A stretch of 64,000 bases of DNA. It comes from Lycocorax pyrrhopterus obiensis. Its lineage: Eukaryota > Chordata > Aves > Passeriformes > Paradisaeidae. Positions 1-9,900 of this stretch are shown here, piece by piece. Within the stretch, counting starts at the first letter, position 1; each line of letters starts with the position of its first letter. The position numbers and the translations under genes were made by a program. The stretch spans positions 9,024,465-9,088,464 of the forward strand of contig JACSVZ010000004.1 in the NCBI GenBank assembly GCA_014706295.1, written 5' to 3'. The notes under the pieces are model-generated. The model saw nothing but the letters and a program-made list of their open reading frames with translations, did not search any database and was not told where the DNA came from.

Positions 1-204
1 TAGTGTGAAAAAGATGCATCAAAAATCTTTTACATTTATTTTTTTACATGGCCCAAACAAACAACATGGCATTAAGAATTGTTTTCAAAATCCTGTAAAG
101 TACTAAAAGCCTCCTGGGATGGATCAAGCCTCTCCAGCTCAGAACTGGAGAGTTCTGCACCTTCAGAAAAAATTAAAACTAAACACCTAAGGTGCTTTTC
201 CAAA

Positions 205-345
205 GCAATTATCATAATCCCTGCTGTTACCCAGAGGGAAGCAGTAGCACGCAGAGGTTAAATAACTTCTTGGAGGTGGCTCAGTGAGCAGCACAGCCGG
301 GATTAGAGCCACCGTGCCTCCTGACTCCCAGCTCCAGGCTCAGCC
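205..345 (-). repeat. MIR SINE fragment, reverse orientation
   Basis: The reverse complement reads as a MIR core: a GGCTCTAATCCCGGCT block, then a degenerate splice of 'CTCACTGAG', then GTTATTTAACCTCTG and a GGGATTATGATAAT tail. These match the known amniote MIR order (box-B-like segment, central core, 3' 'GGGATAATAAT' region). It is an old, diverged copy with no coding role. The call rests on motif order remembered from the MIR family, not on an alignment. Confidence 0.75.
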
Positions 346-3300
346 CAGCACCTTAAATAGCTGCAGTGCAAGTCATTAGCTCAGTCCTCTGAGCATGCAT
401 CTAGCTTGGGGAACGGGAAAGCTGGAGTTTAACTTAATGATACAAAACTTTCTATGGAGAATCCCCAGAAAGAAGCCTTACATTTTAACAGCTCTGACCT
501 GACCAACCTGTATGAGGGAGGAGGGAAAAGCCGCTGGGCAGATTTTACTGCCACCAGTTTGGGATGAGTGAATTATTCACATGCAGCAGAGCGTGTCGTA
601 ATAAAAGGTTTACAGGGGCTATCACCAGGATCATTCTTATGGCATTTATTCATTCCAGTTTTCGTTTGCTGGCATTTCTTTTGTCCTCCCCTTTGTCACC
701 AGGATTCTCTCTACCCTTCCCTTTGTGGGGTACCTTAACTTCTAAAAAAACAACATTTCTGCTGAGAGTGGTTTAGTGACATGGCACATTTTTTATTTAC
801 ATTGTTGTTTGCATTTCTGTGTACTTCTGCAGGGACAGCTGACACATGTGGTTTTCCCCCATCAGAGGGGACTGTGTATGTCTACTTCCACTACTCCCTT
901 GCCTACAGCTGCAGTATCTCTTTTATTTCTTTAGCTGCCTCCAGCAGGGAACAACAAATCTAAAACACAGTCAAAAAAAGGACAGTCAGAAAAAGGAAAA
1001 AATCTCTAGTGCTATTTTTGGCATCTAAGTTCTTTGGCTTAACCTATTTTTGGAAGAGCATCTTTGTTCAGCAAATTCAGAACTCCCAGCCCTGTGACAC
1101 CGGGGCAGCGTGTCCCGCTGCAGGCAGAGCCGTTTGCTGGCAGCAACCTCTAACGGCAGAGCAAAGCCAGGAGAGCCCAGAAGGAAAATGATGGGAGACA
1201 GGACTTCACTTCCACTCTCCATCACTCTGTGCCTCTGAGCAAGTCACGCCGCCCCTCTCCGGCGCGCTCTGGCCATGCTCACGCCGGCACATGGCATATG
1301 CACAAACAAGATGGGTGCACCCTGTGCCGTGAGCTCCACAGGGTGAAAACAAGGCTTGCTACCTGCCCTCACAGCCTCCAGCCCTTCCAGGACCCCAGTT
1401 TTGGTGGTTCCTGAAGTGTAAATATTAACTGGTATCTACAGCTCATGTTTTAATCAAAGCTTTGCTCAGGAGATACGGAAGGTCGCAAATGGGAAACAGC
1501 AGCCCTGAAGAGCTAAACTTGCTTAGCATATTTCTGCTTTGCTGGTTTCATTTCAAAAGATATTCAGGCTCTGTGTCTGAAACAGTTATTACCTTTGCAC
1601 TTCCACCAGCTGCACCGTCCAAAAGTGGCAGCATTCTCACAAAGCCCAGAAAAAAAAAGGAAAAGTTGGAAAAGATGCAAAGTAGTTGAGTTGGTATGTT
1701 GTGGCTGGCTCTGCCTGACGCAATGGGAGCACACACTTCTCACATCACTGCACTCACAGGCACCACTCGGAAAGGGATAATCTTGGAGCCCTGTAAGGCA
1801 CAAGACTTGGTTTAAAGCTGGAATTTTGTGCCAGGGCTTTCAACAGGCATGGCTGAACCACAAGAGAACCGAGCACTGCAGCTGGTTTTAGACCAGAAGC
1901 CTTGGCCACAGTTCTGCAAAAAAAAAAAAAAAAAAAAAAAAGCAAAAAGAGCAGAAGGAAACATTTAATTGCAAAGAAAATACTTTGTTTTCTTTGTCAC
2001 AGGGACAGCCCTCAAAAGGCAACACTGAGTCCTCCTGGGCTCGGTGACATGCAGGCTGAAACACCAGCACTAACAGCCAAGTCCCCAGTGAATCTCTGTG
2101 GCCTAATGGATTAAAGGCTTAATTAGAGTTACCTGAACATTAAATACCACTAAAGTGCTCTGAAATTTGCTCTAAATGGGGGTGTGGGGAGCTGCCTTTT
2201 AAACGGGCTCAGAACTAACTGGGGTTTTGTGCACAGTTGTTAATGGTTTTGAATCATTCCGCTTTTCAGCTTTTTCCCTGATAATAAAGCCAATGCAGCT
2301 GCGCATCAGGCAGTGCTCTGGCACACCTCGTCACCAATCACAGCTGAATTTAATGGGGGGAAATTGTCTTAAATATATCAAGCTTTGTATCTAGAAAGAA
2401 GGAAGGTGCCCCTTAAAGCTCCTACAGAGCAAGACACAAACCTGTATCAGACACTGGAGAAGCTACAAGGGAAGATGCAATTAAAACCAAGGCTCTATCC
2501 ATCACTGCCATTTTTTTAAGCAAATAGTTGTTTAAAACACATTTCAGGCTTCAAATTGCTATTGAGGGTAGCAAGACCCTATGTTTAAGAGATCAAAATG
2601 AATGGTGAAAATAAAGAGTATAACTGGAAGATGGTAGAAGGTGTAGGCTCTACAGGTGTGAGGGTACGAACCACCTGAAGTCTCCATCATCATTTCTCCA
2701 GTTTCACCTGGCTGCAATCACACACCATTCCATTCTGACAACAGAGGTTTTTCCCAGCTTTAACCAAAACCTGGGGAAACCTGGCCAAACCCTGCAGCAG
2801 ATCTAACAAACCAACTCCACTGACTTCAGCAAGGAGCAAAGCAGAGACAGCCCCAAAAACGCCTCCAGGATGGCCAAACAGCACCATGAGTCAGCGACGC
2901 TAATGCCAGGAGTAGGATATCCCGAGGAGGTATTTAAAAGAGAGGTTTTGTTCGAGACTGATGATTCTGAACCTCTTCAGCTGTTGTACCCACACACACC
3001 TGTTGGCAGTTTCAGCACATGCCACACGGCAGACTTGTGTTTGTAGCTTTTGCAAAGTAAACCGGTAAAACCAGAGCCAGTCTATGTATTTGAACAAGTA
3101 GATGCCAAACACTTCAGATTCCTAACTGGAGCAGCTTCAAAGCAGTAAATGGATTTAAGTGTCAAATGTGAGGATGATCAGAGAGAAGAAGAGATGCAGG
3201 CGCTCTTCTGCTCTGTCTTTCCAGTTCTTTTTTCCATACATCCCTGAAATAGCTGACACCTGTACCCCGACAGATCTGCGCCAGCATCACCTCTTGGGCT

Positions 3301-3929
3301 TCTGCCACATGAGCTGGAGTTCTGTGTGAACTCAGCTTTAAACCCAAACTGCATGCCCCAGCTGATGTCAATGAGAACAGTATGTCTCCTCTACTTCAGC
3401 AGCAAATCTGGGGTCAGAGGCAACACCGACAAGATAAAGCAAAACTCAGACTTGTGATTAACTACCATGAGAAGTTTGTTCCCACCTGACTGCAGGAGTT
3501 GACACTGGGGAGCAAATTTCTTACACAGCATTGTACTTCCCAAATATTAGTTTTCAAAGTAAGAGTTACACTGGCAAATAATAACTGGGAAGTAAAACAT
3601 TTTGCAGGAACTTTGCTTGTTACACACATCCATCTTAGAATCAGCCACTGGGATGCTGAGAACTCACTGAAAGTCAAACACTGCCTTACTGTGACTATTC
3701 ATGATGGATGAAGATGTCCAGGAAAAAAAACCAAACCCAATCAGAAAAGCCACTGGGAAGCAAAGAGAATAAAGGAATCAAACGAGCAATAGGATTTACT
3801 AGGTCTGGCTCCACAGGGGGTTGCCAGGGGAATTTGCTGATGACTCCTAACAGGGCTCTCCACAACGGGCCTGCCGGGGTCTCTCTGTGGCACCGCTTCC
3901 CGGTGCGGAATGACTCCTGAGCCGCTCCG
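346..3929. other. non-coding stretch downstream of the candidate minus-strand gene
   Basis: No convincing exon was seen on either strand. All open frames here are short and have neither codon bias nor paired splice sites. A possible second MIR-like trace (CTCTGTGCCTCTGAGCAAGTCAC) lies near 1227-1250 on the plus strand, too short to call. A 24-base A run sits at 1918-1941. If the candidate gene at 3.9-6.0 kb is real, part of this stretch could be its 3' untranslated region; I saw no strong AATAAA on the minus strand close to its stop codon. Confidence 0.5.
1918..1941 (+). repeat. poly-A run (24 A)
   Basis: An uninterrupted run of 24 adenines. No recognisable retroposon body lies directly upstream on the plus strand, so it is listed as a simple repeat and not as a processed-pseudogene tail. 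Confidence 0.9.
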
Positions 3930-4471
3930 TTAGGCACGGTTCAGCACTCGCTCCAGCTGAGGACACGCACACGCCGTGACTGGTGAGCCCTCGCTTCCTC
4001 AGAGTGAGGCTGAAACACTACAGAGGTGTTTAGCAGCACCCAGAGCTCCTGCACCACGGGGAGGTGGCACTACGGCAGACTGGTCTCAAATCCTCTGATG
4101 AAAATTAATCTCAGCTAGAAATCATGGTCTCACCGGGATCAAAATCATTTGGAAAGATGTTGGAAGCAGGAGAAAGGAAAAAGTTTAGCTTCACCACTCT
4201 CAACATGACAGTGAGTCTTTCCTTTGATTAAAACAATGCTTTTACTCAATTTATCTCAAATTAATACATTTAATAGCATAAATACACAATTCCACACTGA
4301 ACAAAGACCTTTCCTCAACCTAAAACGACCTACAGCCAAAAAAAAAGTGACTAAAACACAGAAAAAGGCAACAAGGTGAATCAGAATGAGTAACTCCCGA
4401 AGCTTTACCTGGCACAGCAGCAGCTCCGAAACCAGCGCCCTGCCCCACGCAGCCAGGTCCCTCATTCCCAC
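3930..4471 (-). CDS. candidate spliced small ORF / 3' coding exons, unknown product
   Basis: Two minus-strand blocks look like coding exons. The upstream block, 4471 down to 4409, follows a CTCTCCTGGTTTTCAG acceptor and ends CTGTGCCAG before a GTAAAG donor. It is 63 nt, 21 codons, and 18 of 21 third positions are G or C, unlike its AT-rich surroundings. The next block starts at 3956 after TGCGTGTCCTCAG and continues the same frame as LERVLNRA, then stops (TAA, 3932-3930). Starting at the ATG at 4465-4463 (purine at -3) the joined product would be 27 residues beginning MRDLAAWGRALVSELLL, a leucine-rich amphipathic helix. It could instead be the C-terminus of a longer protein whose upstream exons I could not find between 4.5 and 6.0 kb. 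I do not recognise the family. No polyadenylation signal was identified. Confidence 0.42.
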
Positions 4472-4639
4472 CTGAAAACCAGGAGAGCAGCTGCTCACCA
4501 CGGGGGGATCAACACATTTGTAATCCCCACGTAGCAGAAACAGCAAGGTATCGGCAGGAAAAAATGAGCAACGCAAAGGGCCATTTTGTGAGCCTCAAAG
4601 TGAAACAGAGGAGCTTCTACAGCTTCTCAGTCTCACTCC

Positions 4640-4860
4640 TGGGGGTGCGGACAGCCAGGGACCCCCAGGAGTGGCACTACATCCACCCGCCAGCTCAGGA
4701 ACATTCTCCTCAGCGGACAGCCGGAGCCATCCCCCAACACGTCCAGATGCACCTCCACATGACAAGAGCTCTGTCCCCGGCAGTGGCAGCGATGCTCACA
4801 GCCACCAACACCGGCTGTCACAGCGGGCAGGGGAGCACGGCCCCCTGCTGCAGCCCTGAG
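4640..4860. other. GC-rich block in the presumed intron of the candidate minus-strand gene
   Basis: A locally GC-rich segment with scattered CpGs and open frames on both strands. The minus-strand frame is cysteine-rich (CEHRCHCRGQSSC) and could follow a CTGTGACAG acceptor, but I found no good donor that fits. It may be an unrecognised exon of the candidate gene or simply non-coding GC-rich DNA. Confidence 0.25.
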
Positions 4861-5411
4861 CAGGTTATTGGAAGTTTCACGGTACAATAAAGGCAATAAA
4901 TTTGGAGCAATGATTCCTTAAGTGCTGTCTGGGCAGCGGGGACCACCGAGATCTATCTCAACACAGGTACCAACTCATTTCCTTCATTTTGCAAATGCTA
5001 AAGCATATAAAAAATTCTAAAATGAAAGGGAAAGGCTACTAGCAGAGTAGTCTCACTGCTGGCCCCTCTCAAGTTGGTGGGAATTTTATCCTTACTGTCA
5101 ATGACAGCCCATTTGATCTAAAGCAGAATATTTTGGGGAAAAAAATTCCATTGTTTCTTTATGTTAACAGAGGGCTGGTATGTAACAAAGAGGAAGAAAG
5201 GCAGCCCGCGTGCTGCTGGCGGGTTGGTAAAAAATTCTCAAGGTCTGATCGATACCACGAAAAAAACACCTCTCCTGGCCTGAGGCTGGAGCGTTATTCA
5301 AGCACGGCAGTCACTATGCAGCTCATTTTCTTTAGCTAAGATGATCCGAGGCTCATGAACACAGAAAAAAGAGCGGAGTCGATTGCAGGCATTTCTAACC
5401 CTTTATACGAG

Positions 5412-5653
5412 GAAAAAGGAAAAAAAAAAAAAAAGAGAGAGAGAGCAGAGGTATAGAGGCGCATGTAGGAGCATTTCCAGGAGCGGCTGTACGGCTCTCT
5501 GGGCACCTGCTTCCTGAGGGAAACCCAAAAGCACATCATATTCACGGAAAGTTGGGAGCAACTTCGGGGCGGGGGGGGGGGGGGGGGGGAACGACAAAAA
5601 GCAAAATGTCTTAAAAAAAAAAAAGAAAGAAAAAAGAAAAAAGAAAAGAAAAG
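5412..5653. repeat. purine-rich low-complexity cluster with a G19 run
   Basis: Three simple tracts lie within 240 bp, all purine on the plus strand: an A run followed by (GA)n at about 5418-5446, an uninterrupted run of 19 G at 5571-5589, and an A/AAAG tract at about 5612-5653. On the minus strand this is a pyrimidine tract inside the presumed first intron of the candidate gene. The G run could form quadruplex DNA and is also a likely site of sequencing or assembly error. Confidence 0.85.
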
Positions 5654-5689
5654 CCATTGTTGTGGGAACCCCCGGCAAGCTATCTAAAG

Positions 5690-6340
5690 CAAAATCACCT
5701 ACGGCGACCCTTAGGAGAGGAACCCCGGAGCCCCCGCCTGCCCTACGCCAGCCTCCCCTGGCAGCGCCCGCGGCTGTGCCCGCTCCGCACAGGTGCGGAC
5801 GGGGATGCCCGGGCCGTGCCTTTGTCTCCGGGCACCGGCCGCTGCCAGGACGCACAGACAGCCGGCCGGCCGGGCTGGCGGGCAGCGCCGCGGCCCCGCA
5901 AGGTCGAGCGTCCGCCCGGGCAGAGGCAGCCGCCGCCCGCTTTCCCCGGGCGGATCCCCGCGCCCCCGGCCCCGCCGCCCCTACCTCGGCCGCCGCCGTC
6001 ACGCCGCCCCCAGCGCCATGTTCCGGCTACATCCGGGCCGCGGCTCCGCTCCGCTCGGCTCCGCACGGCGCGGCCGCAGGTGCCACCGCCCGCCCCCCGA
6101 GCCGAGCCGAGCGGCGCCGCGCCGAGCTGAGCTGAGCTGAGCTGAGCCGGAGCGGCCGCGGCGCCGCCCCCGCGCCGGGCCCGCAGCCCCGCCCCGCCCG
6201 CGCCTGCCGCCCGGAGCGGCGGGGCCGGGCTGTGCCGGCGAGCGGGGAGCGGCAGCGGCGCACCTGCCCCGACATCTGCCCTGGGGCTTTGTCTGTCCGA
6301 CCACCCGCCCTGCGCGCCGCCGCCGCGCCGGGCGCCCACC
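5690..6340 (-). promoter_or_regulatory. CpG island with probable minus-strand promoter and first exon
   Basis: About 650 bp of very CpG-dense sequence, the strongest island in the left half. On the minus strand CCGGAACATGGCG (6026-6014) joins an ETS site (CCGGAA) to a YY1-type AACATGGCG start element, a common arrangement at housekeeping promoters. The transcript from there would read a six-codon frame (MALGAA, stop) and meet a consensus-like donor, GCCGAG|GTAG, at 5985/5984. I therefore infer a mostly non-coding first exon of roughly 6030-5985 for a gene running leftward into the 4.4 and 3.9 kb blocks. A plus-strand transcript from the same island is possible but I see no supporting exon. 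Confidence 0.55.
6097..6146 (+). repeat. GAGCY pentanucleotide array
   Basis: Repeats of GAGCC then GAGCT, ending in four perfect GAGCT copies from 6124. It lies inside the CpG island, just upstream of the presumed minus-strand start. Confidence 0.85.
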
Positions 6341-6930
6341 CGTGCCTGCACCAGCCAAGGCACCTGCGCACCCACACAGCCGTGCCTGCAGCAACCAAGG
6401 CACCCGTGCACCCCTCCACCCATGCACGCACCAACTTGTGCACCCACCCGCGCACTCGTACATCACCCACGTATTCCTGCATCAACTCATGCACCTGCAC
6501 ACTCACACGCCCATTCCTGCACCAGCCAAGGCACCTGCGCACCCGCACAGCCGTGCCTGCACCAGCCAATGCACCCCTCCGCCCATGCGTGCACCAACTT
6601 GTGCCCACCCACGCATGCATGCACCCATGTATCACCCACCTTTTCCTGCAACAACTCATGCACCTGTGCACCCACACACCCGTTCCTGCACCCGCCAAGG
6701 CACCTGTGCACTCACCCACTCATGCACCAGCCAATGCACCCATGCATGCACCCACCCATGCACTCATACACCCATATATCAAACCACCCACATGCAATTC
6801 ATGCACTGCTCCAATACATCCACCTGCCCATGTACCAATCTACACTCCAATCCACATCCATCCATCTACACCCCAACTCTGCAACCATCCACCCACATGC
6901 CCCTACATCCACCCACCCACTTCCTTTGGC
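6340..6930 (+). repeat. C-rich minisatellite with ~170-bp higher-order unit
   Basis: Degenerate short units of the CACCC/TGCACC kind run for almost 600 bp. Above them is a longer period: blocks beginning CACCTGYGCACYC recur at 6361, 6532 and 6701, giving units of 171 and 169 bp and a third decayed copy. Shared landmarks in units 1 and 2 are CACCAACTTGTG, CATCACCCAC or its variant, CAACTCATGCACCTG and CCAAGGCACCTG. Strand asymmetry is extreme (C and A on plus). Long plus-strand open frames across it (178-277 codons) are by-products of the lack of TA dinucleotides. Confidence 0.9.
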
Positions 6931-9900
6931 ACTTGGACTTCCGTTATTACATATTTAAATATCTATATCTATATCTTTTATATAAAAACATCTGTGCCGA
7001 CATGTTTTGTTACCTGTAAGCTCTCCCCAGACAATGGCCAGGTGCTACGGAACAAGTCTGGTTAAGGCAAGTGATGGAAGGAAGCAATCAGAGGACAACA
7101 GACAAACCCCATCTATCCCATCTCATTTTAGTGTATTACTGCTGGCAATTTGTGGCTGCCTCTGAAAGCTGCTCTAAGCCTACACTTTTATAAAATGTTC
7201 CATAAGAAAGATTAAGATTGCCTTTAATAAAGGTGTGTACCCGTCCTTCCACATGCTAAATCAGTAGGGAGATGATGTTGTGTGCTCATGGATGACCATA
7301 AACCATCCCTGTCAGGAAACACAGAGCACGGGCAGCAAAGTGCTTTTCAGAGGTAACTGCAGCAGAAGCTCTCTGGGAAGAAAAGACCCAAAGCCAAATT
7401 GATTGATACAGCCCTACATGGGAGAGGAGTGATTTCATACTTAATGATGTTGAATTGCACATCATTTCTAGTTTCTTTGATGCTGTTTGCATTAACATGC
7501 GCTCTGTATGGCAGGAGCAGAGAGGATTCGACAGGAACAGCGTGAAGATAAAGGTGCATTGGAGCTGTGTGGGGTGGATGTGCTGGGGCAGGCAGAGGGA
7601 GGTGCAGAGGCTGAGGCTGTCATGGCACTAAGGCACCTGAGGTCTAAACAGGTTTTTGCACATATGAAAAACCCTACATTAACAACAACAGCAACAAAAA
7701 ATCCATCAGAAATGTGCTCTTCCATTACCCATAGTGTTTACTTCTGCCTTCTTTATGCTCCCCTCAATCACTGCTCTACATAATGCTGTGACATGAAAGG
7801 AGCTCCCTTGGTTCTTGACAGCACACGGCGTCGGTGTTTGCTGGGATGGCAAAGCTCCTGCTCCAGCCTCAGCACCTGCCCACGGCACCTGTGGGGCAGC
7901 ACCAGCACAACGAGAGGCACTCTGCTTTCTGGGAGGGAGATTGGGCACAGACAAACACAGCCCAAAATAGGGCATAAAGTTATTCAAAAGGCCTGGACCA
8001 TAATTTTGACCTCCTAGATATGCAATTCAGAGACAGGCTGGCTGGGGTCACTCTGTTGCTCCTGGTTTCCATTTCTTTGCAGCGGGTTTTGCAGCCAGAA
8101 GCATCATTTGGAATCAGCGGCTACTGAAGAACATTTTGGCTTCTGGTAAAAATCCCGAACAACCCAAACCTTCCCCCAAAAACCCCAAGCCAGGCTAAAA
8201 CTTTAAGCAAAAAACCCCAGCAACTTGGGTTTAAACCTCACCACAAAGCTGAAGACTTTCCCTGCTGCATCAGACCAGAAATAATGTGGGACAAAGCAGT
8301 GAGGGTTCCCCTGCTCTGAGTCAGCATGAGTGATGTGTGTCTGTAATGCAAGGTGTTGCATGTCACATCTTGGCATGGTACGTATGGCTTCTGGCAGGGG
8401 AACAAAAAGAAATCAAGCCGTTGCTGTTTTGTCTTTAGTCTCAAGTGTGATTTGGAGGAAACTGTCTCAGTGAATTGGCGAAATGGGCTGATGGCTGCCA
8501 AACTAGAGCACCAGGAGAGAGGCACTACATGATTCCAGGAGTGATGATGCAGGGAGGGAGGAAGGGAGGGAGCAATAACCCCTCCATATCCCATGAGGTG
8601 CTGGGAGAAGAGGTGGCACAAAGGTTCAGTAACAGTGACTTGCTGAGACTCACATTGAAGGGGTGCATTCATCAGCATAGGAAAATCCCATCCTGTGTAT
8701 TCCCACAGAGCCCTGAACTCTCTGTCTTCATGGTTGAAGCCAACAAGAAACCAGGTCTCTAACTTGGACATTAGTTTCTGCACTGAAGTCAGCTGAATTA
8801 CCTAAAGGATGAGTTTGACTATCTAATCCCTTCAATCTGAAAAGCAGATGTGTATATGCACAGATCTACCCCAAAGCTTTGCAAAAAAGGTTTATTTTGC
8901 TTTTGCCTTCTTCTTACACACAATGGTATGAAGCAGAAATATGGCTCCTCAAGTCGTTGCAGCTGCCCTGAGCTAGAGTTGATGCAAATGAAAGGCAGAT
9001 AAAAATGTAAAATATCCTTTTTCCAGAAAAATCAGAGCATAGGATTGTTTTTTTAAAATTTGTCATTATATATTTAAAATTTGATAATTTTAATTTAAAA
9101 CCTGAATCAGTGGCACTAAACGTTATGGCCTAAATTTCATTGTAATACTATAATAAATAGCAATTAACCGCTTCAAATTTTAGATTAAGTCAAGCCACTG
9201 CAGTGGCTGAAGTGTTTGCTGAACCAACTGGATCAGGAGATTCTTGAAACTCTAAGTCCATTTCCTAGCGACCCATTTCTTCTCAGGATGCACAGGAAGG
9301 TGTTCTTCCCTTCAGTTCACTCCAATTTGAGAAAACCATCGGGGATTGATGCCAAAGAGGGAACAGGAGATTGCACTTTCTCCCATATGAGTCTTTATAA
9401 GGATTTGGTGATTAGGAACACCCCAGCCTGCTGTCAAAGAGGTAATATTTCTTGTGTTCAAAATGTCCATTTCAAATGCAGAATCTGTTTTGATAACTGT
9501 GTTCTTCCCCTTGCCCCATCTGTCCATCACATTTAAGATTAGCATGTGATTTAAATTAGAGCACAGTAGCTAATGTATGTTACTTTTTTCTGCAGTGCAC
9601 CTTAACACAAACATTAAAATAAGTCATGGAGTAGAGGCATCAGGCATCAGTTTGGCACATAAATGAAAATTGTTAAGTAACTTTAGACTTAATATGCAGA
9701 TTCTTAAATAAATATGGTAATAGCATATCCATATTTTCATAAGTGAAAAAAGAGTACCAGGCTCTGGTGAGGAAGTATCAGTTGTTCCTTAGGATAATAA
9801 TTAAAAAGTACAAATGAAGAACAAGATTAATTTAAATAATCAATTTTGTGTTTCCTGCTAGCTGATTTAAATCATGATGAAAATTGTTGATTAAAGCCCC

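Noticed and set aside
1..45. Possible minus-strand polyadenylation signal (AATAAA at 40-35)
   Set aside because: A single hexamer in AT-rich DNA; no link to the candidate gene at 3.9-6.0 kb could be shown.
5403..5545. Acceptor-led minus-strand block reading EAGAQRAVQPLLEMLLHA
   Set aside because: A good acceptor (TTTGGGTTTCCCTCAG) precedes it, but there is no usable donor before the pyrimidine tract, so it was not called an exon.
5990..6060. Assignment of the minus-strand gene to MPHOSPH6 by analogy with the mammalian HSD17B2 neighbourhood
   Set aside because: The first-exon frame (MALGAA, stop) and the candidate C-terminus do not match that protein, and gene order would not fit.
5743..6719. 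Overlapping minus-strand frames of 155-234 codons over the CpG island and repeat
   Set aside because: Open in multiple frames because of GC richness and repeat content; no domain motif. The YY1-type ATG gives only a six-codon frame.
6232..7065. Long plus-strand open frames (178-277 codons) through the C-rich repeat
   Set aside because: They run through a degenerate tandem repeat that rarely generates stop codons; several frames are open at once and the protein is low-complexity His/Pro/Thr.
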